From the NCBI GenBank assembly GCA_050251715.1, contig JBFWMG010000004.1, positions 124,001-188,000 of the forward strand: a stretch of DNA of 64,000 nucleotides. The letters are read 5' to 3'. Source of the DNA: JBFWMG01 sp050251715 (GTDB lineage Bacteria; Desulfobacterota; Desulfovibrionia; Desulfovibrionales; Desulfovibrionaceae). The translations under genes were made by a program, and so were the position numbers. The first letter of the stretch is position 1. Every line of letters starts with the position of its first letter. Positions 21,857 to 31,288 of this stretch are shown here, piece after piece. Under the pieces are notes generated by a model that saw only the letters and a program-made list of their open reading frames with translations, did no database searches and was not told the DNA's origin.

Positions 21857-22268
21857 AGAGCATCTTAACTTTGAAAAAGTTTAGATGCTCTTATGCATTT
21901 TATTGAAATAATGCTTCATTATTTCAAATCCGTGCATTGTTTCAATGCCAAAATGCGTTAGAGCATCTTAACTTTGAAAAAGTTTGGATGCTCTTATGCA
22001 TTTTATTGAAATAATGCTTCATTATTTCAAATCCGTGCATTGTTTCAATGCCAAAATGCGTTAGAGCATCTTGACTTTGAAAAAGTTTGGATGCTCTTAT
22101 GCATTTTATTGAAATAATGCTTCATTATTTCAAATCCGTGCATTGTTTCAATGCCAAAATGCGTTAGAGCATCTTGACTTTGAAAAAGATTGGATGCTCT
22201 TATACATTTTATTGAAATAATGCTTCATTATTTCAAATCCTCGCGTTGTTTCACTGCTACAATGCGCC
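21857..22268. repeat. four tandem 103-bp AT-rich repeats, three hairpins each
   Basis: Four head-to-tail copies start at 21857, 21960, 22063 and 22166, each exactly 103 bp; the first three are nearly identical and the fourth has diverged at its end. Each unit holds three hairpins. In copy 1 they are: 21857-21891 (16-bp stem beginning AGAGCATCTTAACTTT, 3-base loop, one mismatch), 21903-21927 (perfect 11-bp stem TTGAAATAATG, loop CTT) and 21934-21948 (6-bp stem GCATTG, loop TTT). Base composition is strikingly AT-rich against a GC-rich genome. The array begins directly at the T-tract of the por terminator and ends just before the activator sites of the permease operon. Frames crossing it are not credible genes. 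Confidence 0.97.
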
Positions 22269-22304
22269 AGCAGCCGTGCGCCCTTTTGGCCGCACCGCCC
22301 CCTT

Positions 22305-22510
22305 GTCTGAAAAAACGGACGCCGGTCCGGACGTCCGCTTTCCCGGACGTATTTGTGGTTCTTCCCTTAACCGCCAAGAATAACGAACTATCCTTGAAAA
22401 ACGCCCCTTGGGCAGCCCGTGTGGCGCACAACTTTCCTTGTGGTTTTTATGGAATTTATGTGTATATTCTGTTCTTGCCCCTCTCTGCCCGCTCGTCCAC
22501 TTTTTCGGAC
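22305..22510 (+). promoter_or_regulatory. three upstream activator sites (GTCC-N8-GGAC) for the permease operon
   Basis: Palindromes at 22305-22320 (one mismatch, GTCT), 22333-22348 and 22495-22510 share the GTCC-N8-GGAC pattern with those before por. The nearest site centre is about 105 bp upstream of the -12 element, the same distance as at por. An extra GTCCGGAC lies at 22325-22332. Confidence 0.68.
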
Positions 22511-22594
22511 AACGCCACTCCTTCACAATGGGCTTCACGCTGCCTCTTACATGTAATATATTGAGATAATTTATTAAATATTTTAAAAAGGCAG

Positions 22595-22610
22595 TGGCAC
22601 GTTCCTTGTT
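22595..22610 (+). promoter_or_regulatory. sigma-54 promoter for the lactate operon
   Basis: TGGCACGTTCCTTGTT differs at only two positions from the por promoter and has the same -24/-12 spacing. The expected start is near 22620, about 48 bases before the permease ATG. Confidence 0.82.
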
Positions 22611-22667
22611 AGAGACAAGCAACCGGTAGCATCCCGAAACCCGTAACACCCTACAAGGAGCCCATCC

Positions 22668-24380
22668 ATGTCCCTAGGAACCCTGGCACTCATCGCATTT
22701 TTACCCATCGTGCTCGCGCTGGTCCTGATGGTCGGCATGCGCTGGCCCGCAACCAAAGCAATGCCCCTGGCCTGGCTGGTCTGCGCCCTGGGCGCGGTCA
22801 TGGCGTGGCAACTGCCCGTCGGCTACATCGCGGCCCTGACATTGCAAGGTTTCGTCACTGCCATCGGCATCCTCATCATCGTGTTCGGCGCCATTCTCAT
22901 TCTCTATACACTGCAATACAGCGGTGGCATGGAGACCATTCAGTACGGCATGCAGAACATCTCGGCCGACCATCGCATCCAGGCGATCATCATCGGCTTC
23001 ATGTTCGCGGCCTTCATCGAAGGCGCCGCCGGATTTGGCACGCCCGCAGCCCTGGCCGCGCCGCTGCTGCTCTCCCTGGGCTTTCCGCCCCTGGCAGCCG
23101 CGGTCATCTGTCTGGTGTTCAACTCCTTCCCGGTTTCCTTCGGCGCGGTGGGCACGCCCGTCATCCTGGGTCTGAAGTTCCTCCAGCCCCTGGCCAAGGA
23201 CGCCATCGCCACCAACGCCGCAGGCCTGAACTTCACTTCCGGTGAAATGTTCAACCTGGTCATCGGCCAGTGGGTGACCCTCATGCACCTGGGCATGATC
23301 TTCATCCTGCCCATCTTCATGCTCGGCTTCATCACCCGGTTCTTCGGCCACAACAAGTCCTGGTCCGAAGGTTTTGGCGCCTGGAAGTTCTGTATCTTCG
23401 CCGCCGTCTCCTTCACCATTCCCTACCTCATCTTCGCCTGGTTCGTGGGCCCCGAGTTCCCGTCCCTGATCGGTGGCCTTGTCGGCCTTGGCATCATCGT
23501 GGCCGGCGCCAAGAAGGGCTTCTGCATTCCTGAAAAGAAGTGGCGCTTCGGCGACATGGCCAAGTGGGATCCGGAATGGACCGGCACCATCACCACCGAA
23601 GCCAACCGCGAATTCAAGTCCCACATGAGCCAGTTCAAGGCATGGCTGCCCTACATCCTGATCGGCCTCATCCTGGTCGTCACCCGCATTCCCGAGCTCG
23701 GCCTCAAGAGCGTGCTCGCCGGGCAGTCCATCAAGTTCGCCAACATCCTCGGCTTCAAGTCCGTGGGCGCCTCCATCCAGTACCTCTACCTGCCCGGCAC
23801 CATTCCCTTCATGCTCGTGGCGCTGCTCACCGTGGCCATCCACGGCATGCCCGGCAACATGGTCAAGAAGGCGTGGAGCGAATCCTTCGCCAAGATGAAG
23901 AACCCCACCATCGCGCTGTTCTTCGCCGTGGCGCTGGTATCCATCTTCCGCGGTTCCGGCATTGCCGACGCGGCGCTGAACCCGAACAACTACCCCTCCA
24001 TGCCGCTGGCCATGGCCAAGACCGTGGCCGCCATCGCGGGCAACGCCTGGCCGATGTTCGCCTCATACGTGGGCGGCCTGGGCGCGTTCATCACGGGTTC
24101 CAACACCGTGTCCGACCTGCTCTTTGCTGAATTCCAGTGGGGCGTGGCCACCACACTGAACATGTCGCGCGAGTTCATCGTGGCCGCCCAGGTCGCCGGC
24201 GGCGCCATGGGCAACATGATCTGCATCCACAACATCGTGGCCGTGTGCGCCGTGGTGGGTCTGTCCGGCAAGGAAGGCGCGATCATGCGCAAGACCTTCT
24301 GGCCCTTCCTGCTCTACGGTGTGGTCGTGGGCATCGTGACCAGCGTGTTGGCCTTCGTGGTCCTGCCCGGTACGCTGTAG
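22668..24380 (+). CDS. lldP: L-lactate permease (LctP family)
   Basis: A 570-residue polytopic inner-membrane protein with 12 or more hydrophobic helices. Family hallmarks are the conserved [19 protein letters not shown] segment (about residues 115-135), [14 protein letters not shown], and near the C-terminus the [13 protein letters not shown] stretch followed by [16 protein letters not shown]. LctP proteins import lactate, and often glycolate, with protons. It is the first gene of the sigma-54-driven operon and the ATG follows AAGGAG at 7 bases. The order matches DVU3026 of D. vulgaris. Confidence 0.96.
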   Translation: MSLGTLALIAFLPIVLALVLMVGMRWPATKAMPLAWLVCALGAVMAWQLPVGYIAALTLQGFVTAIGILIIVFGAILILYTLQYSGGMETIQYGMQNISADHRIQAIIIGFMFAAFIEGAAGFGTPAALAAPLLLSLGFPPLAAAVICLVFNSFPVSFGAVGTPVILGLKFLQPLAKDAIATNAAGLNFTSGEMFNLVIGQWVTLMHLGMIFILPIFMLGFITRFFGHNKSWSEGFGAWKFCIFAAVSFTIPYLIFAWFVGPEFPSLIGGLVGLGIIVAGAKKGFCIPEKKWRFGDMAKWDPEWTGTITTEANREFKSHMSQFKAWLPYILIGLILVVTRIPELGLKSVLAGQSIKFANILGFKSVGASIQYLYLPGTIPFMLVALLTVAIHGMPGNMVKKAWSESFAKMKNPTIALFFAVALVSIFRGSGIADAALNPNNYPSMPLAMAKTVAAIAGNAWPMFASYVGGLGAFITGSNTVSDLLFAEFQWGVATTLNMSREFIVAAQVAGGAMGNMICIHNIVAVCAVVGLSGKEGAIMRKTFWPFLLYGVVVGIVTSVLAFVVLPGTL

Positions 24381-24515
24381 GATGTGGCTGTAACGTAGTA
24401 CCCTCACCCCCGTGCGTGCGCCGGGGCCGGCCCCATCAAAGGCTCCGGCGCACAAGCAGGGATGCGGCACGCGGATGCGGATAACGAAGCACACCAACAA
24501 TCAGGAGTTCGCAGC

Positions 24516-25904
24516 ATGACCACCTCGCCAACGATCATCAAGGAATTCGAAGCCATAGTCGGCAAGGAAAACGTCCTTTCCGGCGAAGCCGACCGCCATT
24601 CGTACGCGTATGACGCGGCAGTTCTCAATCAGGTCGTGCCTGCGCTGGCCGTCATTCCCCGCACCACCGAAGAATTGGGCAAGGTCGTGGCCCTGTGCAA
24701 CGAAAACGGCATGCCCATCACCGTACGCGGCGCGGGCACCAACCTGTCCGGCGGCACCATCCCGGTCAATACCAACGGTGTGGTGATCCTGACCAACGGC
24801 CTCAACAAGATTTTGGAAATCAACGAGCAGGATCTGTACGCCGTGGTCGAACCCGGCGTGGTCACGGCCACGTTCGCGGCGGAAGTGGCCAAGCGCGGCC
24901 TGTTCTATCCCCCGGATCCGGGCAGCCAGGCCGTGTCCACGCTCGGCGGCAACGTGGCCGAAAACGCGGGAGGCCTGCGCGGCCTCAAGTACGGCGTGAC
25001 CAAGGACTACGTCATGGGCATCGAGTTCTTCGATCCCACCGGCGGGTTGGTCAAGACCGGCTCGCGCACGGTCAAGTGCGTCACGGGCTACAATCTGGCG
25101 GGCCTCATGGTCGCCTCCGAAGGCACGCTCGGCGTGTTCAGCGAAATCACCTTCAAGCTCGTGCCGCCGCCGGCCGCGTCCAAGGCCATGATGGCCGTGT
25201 ACGACGACATGGAAAAGGCCTCGGCCACGGTCGCGGCCATCATCGCGGCCAAAATCCTGCCCTGTACCCTGGAATTTCTGGACAACGCCACCCTGCGCTA
25301 CGTGGAGGACTTCCGCCACGCTGGGCTCCCCCTGGACGCTGCGGCCATCCTGCTCATCGAGGTGGACGGCCACCCGGCCCAGGTGGCCGAGGAAGCTGAA
25401 AAGGTGGTGGACATCTGCAAGAAGATCGGCGCGGTTCGCGTGCAGGCCGCCGAAACCGCCGAGGAACGCAACAAGCTGTGGGCGGCGCGCCGCGACGCCC
25501 TGCCTGCCCTGGCCCGCGCCCGGCCCACCACCGTGCTCGAAGACGCCACGGTGCCGCGCTCCCAGATCCCGGCCATGATCCGCGCCATCAACGGCATCGC
25601 CAAGAAGTACAAGCTCGACATCGGCACCTTTGGGCACGCGGGCGACGGCAACCTGCACCCCACCATCCTGTGCGACCGCCGCGACAAGGAAGAGTTCCAT
25701 CGCGTGGAAGCGGCCGTGGACGAGATCTTCGACGTGGCGCTGTCGCTCAAGGGTACCCTGTCCGGCGAACACGGCATTGGCCTCGCCAAGTCCAAGTGGC
25801 TGGAAAAGGAAACCTCCAAGGCGACCATCGCCTACTCGCGCCTCATGAAGAAGGCGATCGACCCCAGGAACATCCTCAACCCCGGCAAGATCATCGGAGG
25901 CTAA
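24516..25904 (+). CDS. D-lactate dehydrogenase, FAD-binding subunit (GlcD family)
   Basis: A 462-residue flavoprotein of the GlcD/Dld type. The FAD-binding domain shows PITVRGAGTNLSGGTIP, VEPGVVTATF, PPDPGSQ, GGNVAENAGG and TGYNLAGLMVASEGTLG; the C-terminal oxidase domain has FGHAGDGNLHPTIL and GEHGIGLAKS. It oxidises D-2-hydroxyacids, in this context D-lactate to pyruvate, passing electrons to the iron-sulfur partner encoded 1 bp downstream. The ATG at 24516 follows CAGGAG; an in-frame start 18 codons earlier has no ribosome-binding site. Confidence 0.93.
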   Translation: MTTSPTIIKEFEAIVGKENVLSGEADRHSYAYDAAVLNQVVPALAVIPRTTEELGKVVALCNENGMPITVRGAGTNLSGGTIPVNTNGVVILTNGLNKILEINEQDLYAVVEPGVVTATFAAEVAKRGLFYPPDPGSQAVSTLGGNVAENAGGLRGLKYGVTKDYVMGIEFFDPTGGLVKTGSRTVKCVTGYNLAGLMVASEGTLGVFSEITFKLVPPPAASKAMMAVYDDMEKASATVAAIIAAKILPCTLEFLDNATLRYVEDFRHAGLPLDAAAILLIEVDGHPAQVAEEAEKVVDICKKIGAVRVQAAETAEERNKLWAARRDALPALARARPTTVLEDATVPRSQIPAMIRAINGIAKKYKLDIGTFGHAGDGNLHPTILCDRRDKEEFHRVEAAVDEIFDVALSLKGTLSGEHGIGLAKSKWLEKETSKATIAYSRLMKKAIDPRNILNPGKIIGG

Positions 25905-25905
25905 C

Positions 25906-27195
25906 ATGGCCGATCTGCATACCTTGGCCAAGATGCTCCAGGAGCTTGACGACCAGATGGTCGCCTGCATGAAGTGCGGGTTGTGCCAGGCGGTCTGTCC
26001 GGTCTTTGCCGAAACCATGCGCGAAGGCGACGTGACACGCGGCAAGATCGCGCTGCTGGAGAACCTGGCCCACGAAATGCTGGCCGACGCCGAAGGCGTG
26101 CAGGCCAAGCTGAACAAGTGCCTCTTGTGCGGCTCGTGCGCCGCCAACTGCCCCAGCGGCGTGAAGATCATGGACATCTTCCTGCGCGCCCGGGTCATCG
26201 TCAACACCTACATGGGGCTGTCCCCGGCCAAGAAGGCCATCCTGCGCGGCATGCTCACGCGGCCCAGGCTGTTCAACGGCCTGCTGGACCTGGCCTCCAA
26301 GTTCCAGGGGCTCTTCGTCAAGCCCGCCAGCGAGATCATCGGCTCGTCCTGCACGCGGTTCACCACGCCGCTGGGCGACCGCCACTTCATGCCGCTGGCC
26401 AAGGCGCCGCTGCACGCCACGGTCAAGCCCATGGACACCCCGGCGGGCAAGAGCGGCCTCAAGGTGGCCTTCTACCCCGGCTGCCTGGTGGACAAGATAT
26501 TCCCGAACATCGGCCATGCCGTGCTCAAGGTGCTGGCGCACCACGGCGTGGGCGTGTTCCTGCCCGACGGCTGGGCCTGCTGCGGCATTCCCGCCATCTC
26601 TTCCGGCGAAAAGACCGCCTTCGACACGCTGGTCAAAAAGAACCTGGACGCCTTCGCCAACAGCCACTTCGACTACATGGTCACGGCCTGCGGCACCTGC
26701 ACGGCCACCATCCATGAGATATGGCCCATGTTCAGCGGCGGCTACCCCGCCGACCTGCGCGACCGCGTCAACACGCTGGCCGCCAAGACCATGGACATCA
26801 ACGCCTTCCTGGTGGACATACTGAAGGTGGAGCTGCCCGAGGCCAAGGGACAGGGCCGCAAGGTCACCTTCCACGACTCGTGCCACCTCAAGAAGTCCCT
26901 GGGTGTGGCGGCGCAGCCGCGCGCCCTGGTCAAGGCCGCGCCCAACACGCAGTTGGTCGAGATGGCCGAGGCGGACCGCTGCTGCGGCTGCGGCGGCAGC
27001 TTCAACCTGTACCACTACGACCTGTCCAAGCGGATAGGCGGCAGGAAGCGTGATAATATTGTCGCATCCGGCGCGGAAATCGTCGCCACCGGTTGCCCCG
27101 CGTGCATGCTTCAGATAAGCGACATGTTGTCCCAAGCGGGGCAAAGCATCAGCGTACGGCACCCGGTTGAATTGTATGCGGAGGGACTGCGGTAG
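25906..27195 (+). CDS. D-lactate dehydrogenase, iron-sulfur subunit (GlcF family)
   Basis: A 429-residue protein with two N-terminal 4Fe-4S motifs (CMKCGLCQAVCPVF and CLLCGSCAANCPSG) and two CCG domains (GCLVDK with ACCGIPA, then CHLKKS with RCCGCGGSF). This is the GlcF/LldF electron-transfer architecture, carrying electrons from the FAD subunit to the membrane quinone or cytochrome pool. The start codon is 1 bp past the upstream stop, so the two subunits are translationally coupled. The second CCG domain ends in TGCPACMLQ. Confidence 0.93.
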   Translation: MADLHTLAKMLQELDDQMVACMKCGLCQAVCPVFAETMREGDVTRGKIALLENLAHEMLADAEGVQAKLNKCLLCGSCAANCPSGVKIMDIFLRARVIVNTYMGLSPAKKAILRGMLTRPRLFNGLLDLASKFQGLFVKPASEIIGSSCTRFTTPLGDRHFMPLAKAPLHATVKPMDTPAGKSGLKVAFYPGCLVDKIFPNIGHAVLKVLAHHGVGVFLPDGWACCGIPAISSGEKTAFDTLVKKNLDAFANSHFDYMVTACGTCTATIHEIWPMFSGGYPADLRDRVNTLAAKTMDINAFLVDILKVELPEAKGQGRKVTFHDSCHLKKSLGVAAQPRALVKAAPNTQLVEMAEADRCCGCGGSFNLYHYDLSKRIGGRKRDNIVASGAEIVATGCPACMLQISDMLSQAGQSISVRHPVELYAEGLR

Positions 27196-27268
27196 GACGC
27201 GTTAGGGAAGAGGCACGCCCCGGCCTGCTTCCGGACGTGCCACCCAAACCGTTCCACTGGAGGAGCGC

Positions 27269-29371
27269 ATGTCCAAGAGTTTGTACATTACGACAACAGA
27301 AACCGTTAGCGGCAAGTCGGCCATATCTTTGGGCGTCATGCAGCTTTTGCTGCGCGACGTCCAAAATGTGGCCTTCTTCCGCCCTGTCATGACCATCGAT
27401 CCGATGGACGGACTTGACTACTACACGCGGCTCATCCGCACGTACTTCAAGCTCGACATCCCCTACGAGGACACCTACGCCTACACCATGAACGAGGCGC
27501 GGGAGATGATCCTCGCGGGCAGGAACGAGGAGTTCCTCGACACCATCCTGGCCAAATACAAGGCGCTGGAGGCCCAGTACGACTTCGTGCTCTGCCTCGG
27601 CACCGACTTCCTCAGCAAGGAGACCTCGTTCGAGTTCGACATCAACGCGGACATCGCCTCCAACCTGGGCACGCCGGTCATGATCGTGGTCAACGCGGCC
27701 AAGAAGACCCACGACCAGGTGATCTCCTCGGTGCAGCATGCCGTGGAATCCTACTGCGAACGCTCGGTGGACGTGATCTCGGTCATCGTCAACCGCGTGA
27801 GCGAGGACGCCGCGGCCATGGTCACGGCCGACGTGCTGGAGTGCATCAAGGGCACGGCCGAACCGCTGGTATACGCCATCCCCGAGGAACCCATGCTGGG
27901 CAAGCCCACCATGGAGGACGTGCGCAAGTGGCTGGACGCCAAGGTGCTGTACGGCGCCGAGGGCATGAAGACCCAGGTGGACAACCTGGTCATCGCGGCC
28001 ATGGAAATGCAGAACTTCCTCGAATACGTGGAGCGCGGCAGCCTCATCATCACCCCCGGCGACCGCGCCGACATCATGCTGTCGAGCATCAACTGCCGCA
28101 TGGGCGACACCCTGCCCCATCCTGCGGGTATCCTGCTCACCGGCGGCATCAAGCCCCACCCCCAGGTGGACAGGCTCATCCGCGGGTTCAAGGAAATGCC
28201 GCTGTCCGTGCTCATCACGCGCGGCAACACCTACAAGACCATCCACACCCTGCACGACCTCTATGGCCGCATCGAGCCTGACGACGAGGTCAAGACCTCG
28301 TCCGCGCTCGGCGCCTTCGAGGCCCACGTGGACCAGGACGAGCTGCGCCAGCGGCTCATCACCACGGCCACCAACCGGGTCACCCCGCGCATGTTCGAAT
28401 ACGGCCTCATCAGCAAGGCCCAGTCGAACCTCCAGCGCATCGTGCTGCCCGAGGGCGAGGAGGAACGCATCCTGCGCGCCACGGTCATCCTGCTGCGGCG
28501 CGGCGTGGCGCACATCATCCTGCTGGGCAACCCCGACGACCTGCACGCACGCGCGGCACGCCTGGGCCTCGATATCTCCGGCGCGGAAATCGTCAACCCC
28601 AAGACCGATCCCAAGCTGGAAACCTATGCCAACGCCTACTACGAACTGCGCAAAAAGAAGGGCGTGACCCCGGAACTGGCCCGCGACACCATGGACGACC
28701 GCGCCTTCTTCGGCACCATGATGGTGCACCTGGGCGACGCGGACGGCATGGTCTCCGGCTCCATCACCACCACGGCGGCCACCATCCGTCCCGCGTTCCA
28801 GATCATCAAGACCAAGCCGGGCGCGTCCATCGTGTCCAGCGTGTTCTTCATGTGCCTGAAGGACCGGGTGCTGGTGTTCGGCGACTGCGCCGTGAACCCC
28901 GACCCCACGGCGGAGCAGCTGGCGGAAATCGCCCTGTCCGCGGCGGAAACCGCGCGCATCTTCGGCGTGGCGCCCAAGGTGGCCATGCTGTCCTACTCCA
29001 CGGGCGACTCCGGCAAGGGCGCGCAGGTGGAAAAGGTCATCGAGGCCACGCGCATCGCCCGCGAGCGCGATCCCTACGAAGCCATCGAGGGGCCCATCCA
29101 GTACGACGCGGCCATCGACCCCGACGTGGCGCGCACCAAGATGCCCGACAGCCGCGTGGCCGGGCAGGCCACGGTGTTCGTCTTCCCCGACCTGAACACG
29201 GGCAACAACACCTACAAGGCCGTGCAGCGCGCCGCCCAGGCCGTGGCCATAGGCCCGGTTCTCCAGGGTCTCAACAAGCCCGTGAACGACCTGTCGCGCG
29301 GCTGCACCGTGCCCGATATCGTCAACACCGTCGCCATTACCGCCATCCAGGCGCAGGCCATAAAGGAATAG
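27269..29371 (+). CDS. pta: phosphate acetyltransferase
   Basis: A 700-residue long-form Pta. The N-terminal part is a dethiobiotin-synthetase-like P-loop domain (TTTETVSGKSAISLG at residues 6-20) followed by a DRTGG-type regulatory domain; the catalytic PTA domain occupies about residues 380-700 (QRIVLPEGEEERILRAT near 394, SYSTGDSGKG, PDLNTGNNTYK). It converts acetyl-CoA and phosphate to acetyl phosphate. GGAGGAGCGC precedes the ATG. ackA starts 5 bp after the stop. Confidence 0.97.
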   Translation: MSKSLYITTTETVSGKSAISLGVMQLLLRDVQNVAFFRPVMTIDPMDGLDYYTRLIRTYFKLDIPYEDTYAYTMNEAREMILAGRNEEFLDTILAKYKALEAQYDFVLCLGTDFLSKETSFEFDINADIASNLGTPVMIVVNAAKKTHDQVISSVQHAVESYCERSVDVISVIVNRVSEDAAAMVTADVLECIKGTAEPLVYAIPEEPMLGKPTMEDVRKWLDAKVLYGAEGMKTQVDNLVIAAMEMQNFLEYVERGSLIITPGDRADIMLSSINCRMGDTLPHPAGILLTGGIKPHPQVDRLIRGFKEMPLSVLITRGNTYKTIHTLHDLYGRIEPDDEVKTSSALGAFEAHVDQDELRQRLITTATNRVTPRMFEYGLISKAQSNLQRIVLPEGEEERILRATVILLRRGVAHIILLGNPDDLHARAARLGLDISGAEIVNPKTDPKLETYANAYYELRKKKGVTPELARDTMDDRAFFGTMMVHLGDADGMVSGSITTTAATIRPAFQIIKTKPGASIVSSVFFMCLKDRVLVFGDCAVNPDPTAEQLAEIALSAAETARIFGVAPKVAMLSYSTGDSGKGAQVEKVIEATRIARERDPYEAIEGPIQYDAAIDPDVARTKMPDSRVAGQATVFVFPDLNTGNNTYKAVQRAAQAVAIGPVLQGLNKPVNDLSRGCTVPDIVNTVAITAIQAQAIKE

Positions 29372-29376
29372 AAGTA

Positions 29377-30591
29377 ATGAAGATCCTGGTCATCAACGCC
29401 GGAAGCTCATCCATCAAGTACCAGCTTCTGGATCCCGATACCCGCGAGGTGCTCGTCTCCGGTCTTGTGGAGCGCATAGGCGAGGGCGAAAGCGCCCTCA
29501 TCCACAAGATCGCGCCCGGCGGCGACGCGGAAAACGTCATCCGCAGAAACGACCCCATCGCGGACCATGCCGACGGCCTGAAGCAGGTCATCGCCCTGCT
29601 CACCGATCCCGCCTGCGGCGTGGTGCGCGACGCGTCCGAAATCGCGGCCGTGGGCCACCGCGTGGTGCACGGCGGCGAGGCGTTCCACGCCCCCACCCTG
29701 GTCACCGACGAGGTCATGGCGGCCATCGAGGCGTGCATTCCCCTTGCCCCGCTGCACAACCCGCCCAACCTCACCGGCATCAAGGTGGCGCAACAGCTGT
29801 TCAACGGCGTGCCGCAGGTGGCGGTGTTCGACACCGCCTTCCACCAGACCATGCCCGCCGAGGCGTACCTGTACGCCTTCCCGTACGAATACTACGCCGA
29901 GCTGCGCATCCGCCGCTACGGCTTCCACGGCACCTCGCACGCCTACATCGCCAAGCAGGCGGCCAAGATGCTGGGCAAGCCGCTGGGCGAAACCAACCTC
30001 ATCACCGTGCACCTGGGCAACGGCTGCTCCATGGCCGCCGTGAAGAACGGCAAGGCCGTGGACACCTCGCTGGGCATGACGCCGTTGGCGGGCCTCATCA
30101 TGGGCACCCGCACCGGCGACTTCGACCCCGCCATCATCCCCTACCTTGCCGAGCACAAGGGCATGGACATCAAGGACATAGACGCGGTGTGCAACAAGCA
30201 GAGCGGCCTCAAGGGCATCTGCGGCCACAACGACATGCGCGACATCCACCGCCTGGTGGCCGAGGGCGACAAGCGCGCCGCGCTCGCCCTGTCCATGTTC
30301 TGCTACCGCATCAAGAAATACATCGGCAGCTACTACGCCGTTGTCGGCCCGCTGGACGCCATCGTGTTCACGGCGGGCATCGGCGAGAACGATCCCGTGG
30401 TGCGCGCCGCCAGCCTGGAAGGGCTGGGCCACCTGGGCATCATCGTGGACAAGGCGGCCAACGACCAGCGCGCCAAGGAACCCCTGGACATCACCGGCCA
30501 GGACGGCTCGGTCAAGGTGCTGGTCATTCCCACCAATGAAGAGCTGGAAATTGCCCTGCAGGCCAGGGATGTGATCGCCGGCAAAGTATAA
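29377..30591 (+). CDS. ackA: acetate kinase
   Basis: A 404-residue enzyme with the ASKHA signatures MKILVINAGSSSIKYQLL at the N-terminus, HRVVHGG, YGFHGTSHAYI, HLGNGCSM and FTAGIGEND. It converts acetyl phosphate and ADP to acetate and ATP, the substrate-level phosphorylation step of lactate oxidation. It begins 5 bp after pta. I placed the start at the ATG giving the canonical MKILVINAGSSS; the open frame extends upstream inside pta but that part is a shadow. Confidence 0.98.
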   Translation: MKILVINAGSSSIKYQLLDPDTREVLVSGLVERIGEGESALIHKIAPGGDAENVIRRNDPIADHADGLKQVIALLTDPACGVVRDASEIAAVGHRVVHGGEAFHAPTLVTDEVMAAIEACIPLAPLHNPPNLTGIKVAQQLFNGVPQVAVFDTAFHQTMPAEAYLYAFPYEYYAELRIRRYGFHGTSHAYIAKQAAKMLGKPLGETNLITVHLGNGCSMAAVKNGKAVDTSLGMTPLAGLIMGTRTGDFDPAIIPYLAEHKGMDIKDIDAVCNKQSGLKGICGHNDMRDIHRLVAEGDKRAALALSMFCYRIKKYIGSYYAVVGPLDAIVFTAGIGENDPVVRAASLEGLGHLGIIVDKAANDQRAKEPLDITGQDGSVKVLVIPTNEELEIALQARDVIAGKV

Positions 30592-30657
30592 GAAACCCTG
30601 CGTTGGTCCGTGCCGCCCTTGCGGCGCGGGCCGATCCTTCTATCCTGGAGGTGGATA

Positions 30658-31287
30658 ATGAGCGTTGCGACAAAACGCATGGAGACGTTTACCCAAAAAG
30701 CGAAGGCGGTTTCCGCCGTGGTCAACACGGTCAAAACGCCTGACGAGGCCTTCGCCTACGTCGTGGACCTCTGCGACAAGAAGGAGGCATGCCAACTGCT
30801 GGTGTCAGGCTGCGAAATGGACCTCTCCACCAAGGGCGAGGCGCTGTGCGACAAGAAGCAGACCAAGGTCATCGCCGCCCCGGCCCTGCCCAAAAAGCAG
30901 TTCGAGGCGCTCAAGGCCTTGTGCGACGCCCAGGGATTCGACTGCATCGACTCCGGCCTGCGCAACCACCTGGCCGGTATCGACATCGGCCTCACCTATG
31001 CCGACTGGGGCATTGCCGAGACCGGCTCCCTGGTCATCGATTCCTCCAGCGAGAATCTCCGGCTGACCACCATGGTCAGCGAAATCCACGTGGCCATCCT
31101 GCCCGTGTCCAAGATCAAGGACACCTCCTACGACCAGGAAAAGGCGCTGTCGGGCCTGTTCGGCAAGACGCCGAACTACACGGCGTTCGTCACCGGCGCC
31201 AGCCGCACCGCGGACATCGAACGCGTGCTCGCGCTCGGCGTGCACGGGCCGCTTGAACTGCACATCCTGCTTCTGGAGGACAAATAA
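30658..31287 (+). CDS. lutC: LutC-type LUD-domain protein, L-lactate dehydrogenase subunit
   Basis: A 209-residue LUD-domain protein similar to LutC/LldG. The conserved core includes GIDIGLTYADWGIAETGSLV (about residues 108-127) followed by ENLRLTTMVSEIHVAIL, and GASRTADIERVLALGVHGP near the C-terminus. LutC works with LutA and LutB in L-lactate oxidation to pyruvate. A TGGAGGTGG site precedes the ATG. It ends 1 bp before the start of the fused lutB-lutA gene. Confidence 0.92.
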   Translation: MSVATKRMETFTQKAKAVSAVVNTVKTPDEAFAYVVDLCDKKEACQLLVSGCEMDLSTKGEALCDKKQTKVIAAPALPKKQFEALKALCDAQGFDCIDSGLRNHLAGIDIGLTYADWGIAETGSLVIDSSSENLRLTTMVSEIHVAILPVSKIKDTSYDQEKALSGLFGKTPNYTAFVTGASRTADIERVLALGVHGPLELHILLLEDK

Positions 31288-31288
31288 C

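Noticed and set aside
21857..22268. CRISPR array
   Set aside because: The 103-bp units are contiguous with no unique spacers and have internal hairpins; this is a tandem repeat.
22190..22564. 124-residue frame over repeat copy 4 and the permease promoter region
   Set aside because: Overlaps repeat hairpins and activator sites; no ribosome-binding site or family.
24434..24480. sigma-54 promoter before the GlcD-type gene
   Set aside because: A GGCAC ... TGC pair exists but the spacing is 9, one base short, and the gene is served by the upstream permease promoter.
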